This document shows, piece by piece, positions 17,514 to 25,939 of a stretch of 64,000 nucleotides of DNA. The stretch comes from Spongiibacteraceae bacterium (GTDB lineage Bacteria > Pseudomonadota > Gammaproteobacteria > Pseudomonadales > Dasaniaceae), in contig JANQLG010000036.1 in NCBI GenBank assembly GCA_028280715.1, forward strand, positions 22,774 to 86,773, in the 5' to 3' direction. The notes beneath the pieces were generated by a model. That model ran no database searches. It was not told the origin of the DNA and worked only from the letters and a program-made list of their open reading frames with translations. The position numbers and the translations under genes were made by a program. Each line of letters starts with the position of its first letter. Position 1 is the stretch's first letter.

Positions 17514-17714
17514 ATGCAAATTAGTTCAACCTTTTTAATTTTAGTGCTGGTGGTTTTTATTTTTGCTCCTTCCATTCAAGATTGGGTAACACAGGGAGGG
17601 GCCGTTTGGTATCGTCCCTATATTGTTTGGTTGATTGTGATTTTACTGATGCGATGGGGTGTGCGACGGATTAAGAAGCGGACACAGGTTCGAGCCAAAG
17701 AGGAAATACGTTAG
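17514..17714 (+). CDS. cbrX: Small membrane protein before cbrA (CbrX-like)
   Basis: A 66-residue protein with two hydrophobic segments (about 6-20 and 36-50) and a basic tail (RRIKKRTQVRAKEE). Its stop TAG is immediately followed by the cbrA ATG, so the two are translationally coupled. In Pseudomonas a small frame of the same size and place, named cbrX, precedes cbrA and controls its translation. Identity is inferred from size, topology and position. It lacks a strong Shine-Dalgarno motif. Confidence 0.7.
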   Translation: MQISSTFLILVLVVFIFAPSIQDWVTQGGAVWYRPYIVWLIVILLMRWGVRRIKKRTQVRAKEEIR

Positions 17715-20702
17715 ATGAGTTTTGCGCTCTACCAATTATTTCTGATTGGCGCTGTTTACCTACTATTGTTGTTTGGTATTGCGCATATCGCTGAGCGCGG
17801 TTGGTTGCCAGAAAGTTTGATTCGTCACCCGATGACCTACGTTTTGTCGTTAGGTGTTTATGCCGGAGCCTCGGCTATCTATGGCGTCGTTGGATTGGCG
17901 CATAACTATGGTTATGGTTTTCTGACCTATTATTTGGGTGTGGCCGGTGTGTTTTTCTTTGCTCCGTTGCTGCTCTTCCCTTTGTTAAGAATTGTTCGCA
18001 CCAATATACACAGTTCCCTGGCCGATGTGTTGACCTTTCGTTATCACAGCCAGTGGGCGGGATCGTTAATTACGATTTTTATGTTGCTGTCGGTATGGCC
18101 TTTGTTGGCGCTACAAATACAGGCGGTAACCGACAGTTTGATCATATTATCTTCCGAAGATAATAATCTGTATTCTCAGGAAACTCGTCAGTTCGAGTTG
18201 GCTTTTCTATTTTGCATTGCACTGTGTGTTTTTACGATTTCCTTTGGCTCCCGACATTTAACTGTACATGAGCGTCATAACGGTTTGGTTATGGCGATAG
18301 CCTTTGAGTCCCTGGTTAAGTTGTTTGTGTTGCTAGTGGTGGGTGCTGTTGCAGTGTTCCATGTGTTTGGCGGCTTTGATGGTATCGAGCAGTGGTTGCT
18401 GCAAAACCCGCAGTATATTTCTAAACTTTCTGCTTATGAGTTTGAAGCGCCGTCGAGGGCAATGTTGCTGATTTTCTTTTCAGCTGCAGTGGCGATGCCG
18501 CATATGTTCCACATGACTTTTGCGGAAAGCCCGAGTGCTCGCTCATTGTTGACAGCCAGTTGGGGAGTACCTCTGTTTCTGTTGCTGATGAGCCTGCCGG
18601 TATTGCCGATATTATGGGCGGGTATAAAACTGCAACCGGCCATCCCCTCTGAGTATTTTAGTTTGGGAATAGGCATTGAGTTGCAATCCGGGTGGCTGGC
18701 GATGTTAGTGTTTGTTGGTGGTTTGTCGGCGGCTAGTGGTGTGGTCATCGTAACCACACTTGCCTTGGCATCAATGTGTTTGAAGCACTTAATTTTGCCC
18801 ATTTATCGGCCCAGTACTGATCGGGATATTTACCGTTGGTTGCTGTGGATTCGTCGGGTATTAATTGTATTTATTATTTTGACCGGTTTTGTATTTTTCC
18901 GATTTATTGCCGGCAGAGAGACGCTTGCCGATCTAGGCATAGCCGCCTTTGTAGCAACATTACAGTTTTTACCTGGTGTGATGGCAGCTTTGTATTGGCA
19001 GCGTGCTAACCGTATTGGTTTTATCGCGGGATTAATAACCGGTTTTTTGATTTGGTTCGTCATGCTGTTGCTGCCGATTGTTTCCGATTTTGACTCGTTG
19101 GTCATCAGTAATCTGTTTACTAGCATGCCTGATGAGCAGCGCTGGAGTTTGGTGGCCATAGCATCCTTGGCGATAAATATTGTGGTGTTCGTGATGGTGT
19201 CACTCAGTACGCCGATGACAGAGGAAGAACGAATGGCGGCCGAGGTTTGTTCTACTGACGACTTGAACCGTCCTGCAAGGAGAGTGCTCAGTGTAAATAG
19301 TCCTGCGCAAATGAAAGAGAAATTGTCGGCAGCCCTGGGTATACGGATGGCGCAGCGCGAAGTAGACCGGGCTTTGTCCGAACTGAATTTGCCAGCAAGT
19401 GAGCAGCGGCCCTTTGCCTTAAGGCGGTTGCGTTATCGTCTCGAGGCTAATTTATCAGGGTTGATGGGGCCGGCCGTGGCCAATGATATTGTCAACCGGT
19501 TGTTACCCTATGCTTCGGATTTAGGGGAGAGCTCCGGAGAAGATATCAATTTGATTGAGGGACAGTTGGAATCCTATAAGCGAAATCTGACTGGATTGGC
19601 GGCTGATCTCGATAATTTGCGTCGCTATCATCGCCAGACCTTACAAAGCTTACCGGTAGGTGTTTGTTCTCTGGGTCGAGATAATGAAATTTTGATGTGG
19701 AACGATTCTATCGCGCAATTTACTGGTATTGATACTTTTGAAGTTGTCGGCTCCAGTTTGCAGGATTTGCCCGACCCCTGGGGAAATGAGCTGGCGGACT
19801 TTTTAGCGACTCAAGAGCGGCACAGCTATAAACAGTGTGTTGAGGTGGAGGGGCAGCAGTTCTGGTTTAACCTGCATAAAACTTTGATCGATCCATCAGA
19901 GCCTAATGCGGCTATGGGTGATACCAGTGGACGGGTCATCGTGCTGGAGGATGCGACCGATATTCATTTGTTGGAAGATGAGTTATTGCACAGTGAACGT
20001 TTGGCCTCCATAGGGCGATTGGCGGCTGGTGTGGCTCATGAGATCGGTAACCCGGTGACAGGGATTGCTTGCCTGGCTCAAAATCTGCGGTATGACACCG
20101 ATAATCCCTCGTCGCTAGAAACCGCCGATGAAATCCTGGTGCAGACTGATCGGGTTTCCAAAATCGTACAAACTCTGGTGAATTTTGCCCACTCCGGCAA
20201 AGGCGGGCATCAGGCTCTGCAGTCCGTTAGTATCAAAGATTGTGTCGATGAAGCGATGCATTTGCTACGTTTAAATAAGGATGCCAAGCCGGTACGATTT
20301 GAGAATTATTGCGATGAAGCCTGGTATGCCTATGCTGATGCCCAACGTCTGTTGCAGGTATTTGTTAACTTACTCAGCAATGCCAGAGATGCCAGCCCAG
20401 AGGACAGTTTGGTAAGCGTTAATTGTCAAAAGGATGGGCAGCAACTGTTGATTCAGGTGGTGGATCGGGGAGTGGGGATCAGCAAGGAGCATCAAGAGCA
20501 AATTTTTGATCCCTTCTTTACGACCAAGGAACCGGGAGAGGGTACCGGGCTTGGACTTTCGCTAGTTTACAGTATTGTTGATGAGCTAAATGGTTCTATT
20601 AGTGTGGAAAGCCCGGTGGACCTCGAGTACGGTGGAACTTGCTTTAGCATTCGCTTAAAACAGTATGAGCGTCATCATGAGCCTGAAGAGGATACGGTAT
20701 AA
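17715..20702 (+). CDS. cbrA: CbrA sensor histidine kinase with transporter domain
   Basis: A 995-residue hybrid of a sodium/solute symporter-like domain (about 1-490, 13 or so membrane helices), a PAS domain (about 635-740) and a histidine kinase. The phosphorylated histidine is His775 in GVAHEIGNP. The ATP-binding N box (NLLSNARDAS) and G boxes (GVGISKEHQ, GEGTGLGLSLV) follow. This architecture is specific to CbrA, which reports carbon/nitrogen balance and histidine-linked uptake and phosphorylates CbrB. Order cbrX-cbrA-cbrB-RNA-pcnB is that of Pseudomonas. It is coupled to the small gene before it. Confidence 0.95.
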   Translation: MSFALYQLFLIGAVYLLLLFGIAHIAERGWLPESLIRHPMTYVLSLGVYAGASAIYGVVGLAHNYGYGFLTYYLGVAGVFFFAPLLLFPLLRIVRTNIHSSLADVLTFRYHSQWAGSLITIFMLLSVWPLLALQIQAVTDSLIILSSEDNNLYSQETRQFELAFLFCIALCVFTISFGSRHLTVHERHNGLVMAIAFESLVKLFVLLVVGAVAVFHVFGGFDGIEQWLLQNPQYISKLSAYEFEAPSRAMLLIFFSAAVAMPHMFHMTFAESPSARSLLTASWGVPLFLLLMSLPVLPILWAGIKLQPAIPSEYFSLGIGIELQSGWLAMLVFVGGLSAASGVVIVTTLALASMCLKHLILPIYRPSTDRDIYRWLLWIRRVLIVFIILTGFVFFRFIAGRETLADLGIAAFVATLQFLPGVMAALYWQRANRIGFIAGLITGFLIWFVMLLLPIVSDFDSLVISNLFTSMPDEQRWSLVAIASLAINIVVFVMVSLSTPMTEEERMAAEVCSTDDLNRPARRVLSVNSPAQMKEKLSAALGIRMAQREVDRALSELNLPASEQRPFALRRLRYRLEANLSGLMGPAVANDIVNRLLPYASDLGESSGEDINLIEGQLESYKRNLTGLAADLDNLRRYHRQTLQSLPVGVCSLGRDNEILMWNDSIAQFTGIDTFEVVGSSLQDLPDPWGNELADFLATQERHSYKQCVEVEGQQFWFNLHKTLIDPSEPNAAMGDTSGRVIVLEDATDIHLLEDELLHSERLASIGRLAAGVAHEIGNPVTGIACLAQNLRYDTDNPSSLETADEILVQTDRVSKIVQTLVNFAHSGKGGHQALQSVSIKDCVDEAMHLLRLNKDAKPVRFENYCDEAWYAYADAQRLLQVFVNLLSNARDASPEDSLVSVNCQKDGQQLLIQVVDRGVGISKEHQEQIFDPFFTTKEPGEGTGLGLSLVYSIVDELNGSISVESPVDLEYGGTCFSIRLKQYERHHEPEEDTV

Positions 20703-20842
20703 AGCCACTTTTTCAGCAATACAACTGGCAAAAAATGACCAGAAACGTTATGTTACTTTCTAACACAAATGCTCAATAAGCTGATAGGCAGTACTTCGTC
20801 ATCTGTCAGTGATATTAACCTGTTCAAATCATTACTAGCGTT

Positions 20843-22282
20843 ATGGAAAAAATCCTGATTGTTGAAGATGAATCCGTTATCCGTAGCGCCCTGCGAAAGT
20901 TATTGGAAAGAAACAATTATAAGGTTGCTGAAGCCGGTAGTGTTAAAGAGGCGTTAGAGCGTCACGATCTAAGTAGCTTTGATCTGATTGTGAGTGATTT
21001 GAGGCTACCTGGCTCGCCTGGCACCGACCTGATAAAGCATGCCAATGATGTGCCTGTGCTGATTATGACCAGCTATGCCAGCATGCGATCAGCTGTCGAT
21101 TCCATGAAGGCCGGTGCGGTTGATTATATCGCCAAACCCTTCGATCACGATGATATCCTCAACGCCATCAAAGCTATTATCGCCAACCATTCCCCTCAAA
21201 GTTTACCGAAAGAAAAAAGAGCAACGTCGAATAAGAGAGGCATGCCCCACTTAGGTGGATTAATTGGTAATTGCCCGGCGATGCTGGAGCTCTATGAATA
21301 TGTTCGCAAGGTTGCCCCCACTGATACCACGGTGTTAGTCCATGGTGAAACGGGTACCGGTAAGGAATTAGTAGCCAAAGCTATTCATGCCAATAGTCAG
21401 CGCATTGAGCAACCTTTTATCAGTGTTAACTGCGCGGCGATTCCGGAAACCTTAATCGAGTCAGAGCTATTCGGTTATGAGAAGGGTGCCTTCACAGGCG
21501 CGAATACCAATCGTATGGGGCTAATTGAAGCAGCTGATGGTGGTACCTTATTTCTCGATGAAATCGGCGAGTTGCCACTTGAAGCACAGGCCCGCTTGCT
21601 GCGCTTTATTCAGGAAGATGAAATACGCCGCATCGGTTCAGTTGAGTCGCGCAAGGTGGATGTGCGTTTAATTTGCGCTACCCACCGTGATCTGAAGTCC
21701 CTAGCGCAAACGGGGCAATTCCGTCAGGATCTTTACTACCGTATTAATGTAATGCAACTAGTATTGCCGCCACTCAGAGAAAGAGGCAAGGACATCCTTG
21801 AACTGGCTGAAACGATTTTGGAGAATCGCTGCCTCGCCAGCCATAAAGAGCCGAAGGTTTTTTCACCTAAGGCGATTCAGGCAATTACCACCTATACCTG
21901 GCCCGGCAATGTTAGAGAGCTGGAAAATGTTATTGAGCGAGCAGTAATCCTTGCTGAAGGCGACACGATCGATAACGATCTTCTAAACATTGATCTGGAG
22001 TTGGTGAACGTTACCCAGATTCGTACCCGTAAGTCCAAGCCAGAGAGCGCAAGTGGTGCAGTAGCGAAAAGTGTTACAGAGCCTGTTGGTGAAACAGATG
22101 CTGAGGATTCTTCGGAAGATTTGTCATTGGAGGATTATTTTCAGCGCTTTGTGCTAGAGCATCAGGATTCTATGAGTGAAACTGAATTGGCCAGAAAACT
22201 GGGTGTGAGCAGAAAATGTTTGTGGGAACGAAGACAGCGTCTTGGGATTCCCCGCCAAAAAAGCGCCAAGTCAGCATCTTAA
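20843..22282 (+). CDS. cbrB: CbrB, NtrC-family sigma-54 activator
   Basis: A 479-residue response regulator. The receiver domain has the phospho-acceptor Asp52 (SDLRLPG). The AAA+ domain has the Walker A motif GETGTGKE and the sigma-54 contact loop GAFTGA. The C-terminal Fis-type helix-turn-helix is MSETELARKLGVSRKCLWERRQ. With CbrA it turns on sigma-54 promoters for poor carbon sources, above all the CrcZ RNA. It is separated from cbrA by 140 bases with a lone TGTTAC at about 20757, so it may also have its own promoter. Two predicted target promoters lie just downstream. Confidence 0.95.
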   Translation: MEKILIVEDESVIRSALRKLLERNNYKVAEAGSVKEALERHDLSSFDLIVSDLRLPGSPGTDLIKHANDVPVLIMTSYASMRSAVDSMKAGAVDYIAKPFDHDDILNAIKAIIANHSPQSLPKEKRATSNKRGMPHLGGLIGNCPAMLELYEYVRKVAPTDTTVLVHGETGTGKELVAKAIHANSQRIEQPFISVNCAAIPETLIESELFGYEKGAFTGANTNRMGLIEAADGGTLFLDEIGELPLEAQARLLRFIQEDEIRRIGSVESRKVDVRLICATHRDLKSLAQTGQFRQDLYYRINVMQLVLPPLRERGKDILELAETILENRCLASHKEPKVFSPKAIQAITTYTWPGNVRELENVIERAVILAEGDTIDNDLLNIDLELVNVTQIRTRKSKPESASGAVAKSVTEPVGETDAEDSSEDLSLEDYFQRFVLEHQDSMSETELARKLGVSRKCLWERRQRLGIPRQKSAKSAS

Positions 22283-22459
22283 GTGCACGCCACCGTTATT
22301 TAAGAAACATATTCCTACCTGTTCCATTCTGATTTGCCCTATCTAAGCCATTAAAAAGTGTGAATAGTGGCATTTTTATGGCGATGCAAAATAATTTTTC
22401 ACTAACGAAAAAAATTTAAGACCCGACGGGCATAAAAAATCATGATGATACTGGTTTGA

Positions 22460-22508
22460 TGTTACTCAATGGTGTGTTTGGTAACAAGTTACGAGTTGAT
22501 ATGTAACA
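22460..22508 (+). promoter_or_regulatory. CbrB activator sites, copy 1
   Basis: TGTTAC (22460-22465), 15 bases, GTAACA (22481-22486), 16 bases, GTAACA (22503-22508). The first two form an inverted pair. They match the TGTTAC/GTAACA motif I recall for Pseudomonas CbrB. They end 73 bases before the GG of the sigma-54 promoter, a usual distance for enhancer binding. Confidence 0.8.
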
Positions 22509-22549
22509 GGATTCAATACAGATTGTGATCCGGGTCTCAATAGCTATTT

Positions 22550-22562
22550 TAACTGTTTGATT
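22550..22562 (-). promoter_or_regulatory. Candidate IHF site
   Basis: On the minus strand AATCAA-ACAG-TTA fits the WATCAA-N4-TTR consensus exactly. It lies between the activator sites and the sigma-54 promoter, where IHF bending is common. No equivalent was found in copy 2. Confidence 0.5.
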
Positions 22563-22579
22563 AATAACGTTTTTTTAAG

Positions 22580-22596
22580 TTGGCACGCGTAATGCT
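22580..22596 (+). promoter_or_regulatory. Sigma-54 promoter of RNA copy 1
   Basis: TTGGCACGCGTAATGCT has GG (22582-22583) and GC (22594-22595) separated by ten bases, the invariant spacing. Transcription should start near 22607. Confidence 0.88.
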
Positions 22597-22606
22597 ATTA
22601 ATTGGC

Positions 22607-22865
22607 CACAATAAAAATAATAAATAATAAAAACGCTAAGAATAATAACAATCACGAGACCTGGATGGGGAAGAGAAATCTTCCCTCATCGTATTTCCCC
22701 CACTATTCTATCGCTCCTAACACTGTTCATTAGTTATATATTTCAGCTTGTCGTATTTAATGGATTTGTCAGTCGATACTGGCTGCCGTTGTTATGAATC
22801 TATATGACTTGAAATTAGTAGCAGTTCCCGGCTCATTTCAAAGAGTTTGAAACGGTATTTAATAA
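22607..22865 (+). ncRNA. CrcZ-like catabolite-control small RNA, copy 1
   Basis: Downstream of the sigma-54 promoter come A-rich repeats of the AANAANAA type (22610-22655, for example AATAATAA and AGAATAATAACAA). These are the sites by which CrcZ binds and sequesters Hfq/Crc in Pseudomonas. They are followed by GAGACCTGGATGGGG and a hairpin at 22664-22690 (GATG-GGGAAGA paired with TCTTCCC-T-CATC). The interval lies between cbrB and pcnB, where crcZ sits in Pseudomonas. No stop-free coding frame of interest crosses it. The 3' end is not visible; I set it just before the next activator sites. Little primary sequence beyond the motifs recalls Pseudomonas CrcZ, so identity rests on place, promoter and A-rich motifs. 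Confidence 0.75.
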
Positions 22866-22875
22866 GCCTATTTGT

Positions 22876-22924
22876 TGTTACTGAAGAGCATGATTAGTAA
22901 CAGAGGTCGTGAGAATACGTAACA
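22876..22924 (+). promoter_or_regulatory. CbrB activator sites, copy 2
   Basis: TGTTAC (22876-22881), 15 bases, GTAACA (22897-22902), 16 bases, GTAACA (22919-22924). The spacing is identical to copy 1 although the bases in between differ, so the layout is under selection. They end 76 bases before the promoter GG. Confidence 0.8.
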
Positions 22925-22998
22925 AAAGCCGCCTTTTGCCGGCCACGTAAACGTAAGGTTTTTGGTGTCGGCCCTTGTCATCAGTGGGCTTAGGTATT

Positions 22999-23015
22999 TT
23001 GGCACAGTACCTGCT
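22999..23015 (+). promoter_or_regulatory. Sigma-54 promoter of RNA copy 2
   Basis: TTGGCACAGTACCTGCT has GG (23001-23002) and GC (23013-23014) with ten bases between. Start of transcription is expected near 23026. Like copy 1, it continues with ATT. Confidence 0.86.
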
Positions 23016-23025
23016 ATTGATGAGA

Positions 23026-23220
23026 ACATAATAAGAATAACAGTCAAATAATAAGAACAAGATTTTACTGAGACCTGGATGGGGGAAAACAGCGTTTTCC
23101 CTTCATCATTATAAAGTTTCTTCTGCTTTAGTAACTCCTCGGCTCTTTCACGACAATTCCCCATCACGAGTTTTGTGTGTTTATCCTGTAAACAGTTTCT
23201 GTGGTACCATCCCGACCTAA
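23026..23220 (+). ncRNA. CrcZ-like catabolite-control small RNA, copy 2
   Basis: The layout repeats copy 1: an A-rich leader (CATAATAAGAATAACAG and AATAATAAGAACAAG, 23027-23060), then GAGACCTGGATGGGGG and a hairpin at 23078-23107 (GATG..GGGAAAAC paired with GTTTTCCC..CATC). The stem sequence differs from copy 1 on both arms in a compensating way. No clear terminator lies before pcnB, so the RNA may run into or be processed from the pcnB transcript. The 3' end given is approximate. It corresponds in place to CrcZ of Pseudomonas; copy 1 would be the extra one, or the reverse. Confidence 0.73.
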
Positions 23221-23268
23221 ATTTATTGATAAACTAGTCACTTAGCTAACAAGTCGCTGTCCTGGTAA

Positions 23269-24666
23269 ATGCGTGAATTAATCTCTAAAACCTTTCATCG
23301 GCTTAAGGTTAATTCGGTGATTTCTGACAGGGTAGGTCCAGATCTGAAACCAAGTCTTAACAAACTCCCGCGCGAACAACACGGTATTTCACGTCAGCAC
23401 ATCAGTAATGCGGCTTTACGTGTGATGTCGCAGTTGCATGATCATGGTCATCAGGCCTTTCTGGTAGGTGGGGGCGTGAGGGATTTATTGCTCGGTGGTC
23501 ATCCCAAGGATTTTGATGTTGCTACCGATGCTACACCTGAGCAGATCAAGGCACTGTTTCGCAACTCCCGGATCATCGGTCGACGTTTCAAAATCGTCCA
23601 TGTTCGGTTTGGTCGTGAAACTATTGAGGTTACGACTTTTCGCGGCAGTCATGACACAGTTGAATCGAGCCAGAAAGAAGTCCACCGCAAAAATCAGCAA
23701 TCGGCTCGCACCAGTGAAGGAATGTTGCTGAGGGATAATGTTTACGGCACCCTCGAAGAAGATGCGGTGAGGCGAGATTTCACCATCAATGCCCTCTATT
23801 ACACTTCAGAAGACTATGCAGTTTACGACTACACCAATGGTCTTCAGGATTTATCGGATCGAGTAATTCGTATTATTGGTGACCCCGAAACCCGTTACCG
23901 GGAGGACCCGGTGAGAATGTTGAGAGCGGTACGTTTCGCGGCAAAGCTGGATTTTGATATCGCCGATGATACGGCAGAGCCCATTTATCGTTTAGCGTCG
24001 TCCTTGCGGGATATTCCTGCGGCCAGGATGTTTGAAGAAGTGTTGAAATTATTTATGGCAGGCTACGCGGTAGAAACCTATCAATTGATGCGTGAATTTG
24101 GCTTATTTCAACCGCTGTTTCCGGAGACCGAGCATCATCTCAATACCGATAGTGATTCATCGCTTATCAACAATGCACTGCATAATACGGATCTGAGAAT
24201 TCAAGCGGATAAACCGGTGACGCCGGCGTTTATTTTCGCAGCGCTGTTGTGGCCTGCGGTATCTCATCGAGTGCAACAGCTTAAGTACGAAGGTGTGGGC
24301 GAGATTGCAGCTGTACATCAGGCTGCGCAGGAAGTGATTTACCGGCAACAACAATTTACTGCGATTCCAAAACGATTTGGTATTCCCATGCGTGAAATCT
24401 GGGAGCTACAGTTCCGATTACCTTACCGTGGTGGGCATAGAGCGGCCCAGTTAATGGAGGGGCGTCGTTTCCGCGCTGCCTATGACTTCCTGCTGCTGAG
24501 AGAACAGTCCGGTGAGCAAACCGATGGTTTGGGGCAATGGTGGACCGACTACCAAGTTGCCGATGAGCAGCAGCGTGAAGTTATGTGTCAATCGGTCCCT
24601 GGGCACAAGAAGCGAAGACGTCGCCGGTCTACAAGACGCAATCAACAGCATCGGGACGTTCATTAA
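23269..24666 (+). CDS. pcnB: Poly(A) polymerase I
   Basis: A 465-residue polynucleotide adenylyltransferase that adds 3' A tails and speeds RNA decay. The nucleotidyltransferase signature GGGVRDLLLGGHPKDFDVAT is near residues 67-86, with catalytic Asp81 and Asp83. RRDFTINALYY and the Arg-rich RYREDPVRMLRAVRFAAKL segment, typical of class II enzymes, follow. The tail is very basic (HKKRRRRRSTRRN), as in E. coli PAP I rather than the CCA-adding enzyme. It heads pcnB-folK-kinase-panB. Ribosome site is weak (TGGTAA), so the ATG is the best but not the only choice. Confidence 0.94.
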   Translation: MRELISKTFHRLKVNSVISDRVGPDLKPSLNKLPREQHGISRQHISNAALRVMSQLHDHGHQAFLVGGGVRDLLLGGHPKDFDVATDATPEQIKALFRNSRIIGRRFKIVHVRFGRETIEVTTFRGSHDTVESSQKEVHRKNQQSARTSEGMLLRDNVYGTLEEDAVRRDFTINALYYTSEDYAVYDYTNGLQDLSDRVIRIIGDPETRYREDPVRMLRAVRFAAKLDFDIADDTAEPIYRLASSLRDIPAARMFEEVLKLFMAGYAVETYQLMREFGLFQPLFPETEHHLNTDSDSSLINNALHNTDLRIQADKPVTPAFIFAALLWPAVSHRVQQLKYEGVGEIAAVHQAAQEVIYRQQQFTAIPKRFGIPMREIWELQFRLPYRGGHRAAQLMEGRRFRAAYDFLLLREQSGEQTDGLGQWWTDYQVADEQQREVMCQSVPGHKKRRRRRSTRRNQQHRDVH

Positions 24667-24668
24667 TC

Positions 24669-25235
24669 ATGCAGCAATGTTTCGTCGCACTTGGCAGTAA
24701 TCTGGGTGACCCTTTGGTTCAGGTGATGAAAGCCGTCGAAGCGTTACAGCATCTGCCAGATACTCGTTTACTGGCGCTGTCGTCTTTCTATAGAAGTGTA
24801 GCAATTGGTCCGGGTGTACAACCGGATTACATCAATGGTGTGGCAGAGCTGGACACCGGCTTAACACCCCATCAGTTGCTGGTTCAATTGCAGCAAATCG
24901 AGCAGCAGCATAAACGAGTTCGTACTGAGCGCTGGGGGCCAAGGACCCTGGATCTGGATATTCTGTTATTTGGCGATCAACTGCTAGATGAGGCTGATTT
25001 GACGATTCCTCATCCCAGAATGCAGGAGCGCAATTTTGTTTTATACCCATTACTAAGTTTGGTGTCGGAATGGCAATTTCCCGATGGCCGCTCTTTATCT
25101 GATTTGATCAAAAAGTGCAGTGATGAAGGATTGAGTTTGGTCGATGAATATTCTTCCCCTACAATATTCGCAAGTAAGAATAAAACCAGTACTGTAGATG
25201 CTGATCTTAATACGACCTCAGGAGATGCCCTGTGA
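24669..25235 (+). CDS. folK: 2-amino-4-hydroxy-6-hydroxymethyldihydropteridine pyrophosphokinase
   Basis: A 188-residue HPPK that transfers pyrophosphate from ATP to 6-hydroxymethyl-dihydropterin in folate synthesis. It shows FVALGSNLGDP at the N-terminus, RTERWGPRTLDLDILLFG with the metal-binding aspartates, and IPHPRMQERNFVLYPL. An open frame continues upstream inside pcnB; the ATG at 24669, two bases after the pcnB stop, opens directly into the conserved fold. It overlaps the next gene by four bases. It has a C-terminal tail of about 35 residues beyond the core domain. Confidence 0.95.
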   Translation: MQQCFVALGSNLGDPLVQVMKAVEALQHLPDTRLLALSSFYRSVAIGPGVQPDYINGVAELDTGLTPHQLLVQLQQIEQQHKRVRTERWGPRTLDLDILLFGDQLLDEADLTIPHPRMQERNFVLYPLLSLVSEWQFPDGRSLSDLIKKCSDEGLSLVDEYSSPTIFASKNKTSTVDADLNTTSGDAL

Positions 25236-25912
25236 ATCAGGAAGCTGTAGCGCCTGTTATTAATTTGGATGATCAAACCCTGCCGCGTTACATTGCAATT
25301 GAAGGGGCTATTGGTGTGGGAAAAACCACTCTGGCTAGACAGCTGGCGCAAACCTTCAATTATCAGGTATTACTCGAGCAGGCTGAAGACAACCCCTTTC
25401 TGGAGCGTTTCTACCAAAACCAAAAAAACGCGGCACTGGCAACACAGCTTTTCTTTTTGTTTCAGCGTAGCCAGCAAATAGAGGATCTCCGCCAGGACGA
25501 TATTTTTGAGCCGGTGAGGGTGGCTGATTTCTTAATGGAGAAGGATCGCCTATTTGCTCGCATCAATCTGGACGACGATGAGTTCCAGCTTTATGACAAG
25601 GTTTACCAGCAGTTAACCATTGATGCGCCGAAACCGGATTTAGTGATTTACCTGCAGGCATCAGTGGATGTGCTTAACCAGCGTATCCAGACACGAGGCA
25701 TCAACTACGAGCAGAAAATTTCCAGCGAGTATTTGCAGAGCATTAACGAAGCCTATAGTGAGTTCTTTCTGTACTACGATGAGGCGCCACTATTAATTGT
25801 CAATGCAGATGAGCTGGATGTAGTTAACCGGCAGCAGGATTATAATCAGCTGGTTGATCACCTGCTTACCATTCGCAGTGGCCGGCATTATTTTAACCCA
25901 ACATTCTTCTGA
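25232..25912 (+). CDS. Deoxynucleoside kinase-like protein
   Basis: A 226-residue kinase of the deoxyadenosine/deoxyguanosine kinase family, which salvages deoxynucleosides. The P-loop is GAIGVGKT (25-32). The LID-type region VLNQRIQTRGINYEQKISSEYL carries the arginines for phosphate contact. The GTG start overlaps the folK stop by four bases (GTGA). The same gene stands between folK and panB in Pseudomonas. Substrate (dA, dG or other) is undecided from sequence. Confidence 0.85.
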   Translation: MNQEAVAPVINLDDQTLPRYIAIEGAIGVGKTTLARQLAQTFNYQVLLEQAEDNPFLERFYQNQKNAALATQLFFLFQRSQQIEDLRQDDIFEPVRVADFLMEKDRLFARINLDDDEFQLYDKVYQQLTIDAPKPDLVIYLQASVDVLNQRIQTRGINYEQKISSEYLQSINEAYSEFFLYYDEAPLLIVNADELDVVNRQQDYNQLVDHLLTIRSGRHYFNPTFF

Positions 25913-25939
25913 ACCCTGGATCGACGATAGAGGCAATTT

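Noticed and set aside
22836..22852. TTTCAAA-GAG-TTTGAAA hairpin as terminator of RNA copy 1
   Set aside because: The stem is short and AT-only with no T-run after it, so I left the 3' end of copy 1 undefined.
22868..23167. 99-residue minus-strand open frame in the cbrB-pcnB gap
   Set aside because: It overlaps the copy 2 activator sites, sigma-54 promoter and A-rich RNA, has no recognisable domain and no ribosome site; the RNA explanation fits better.
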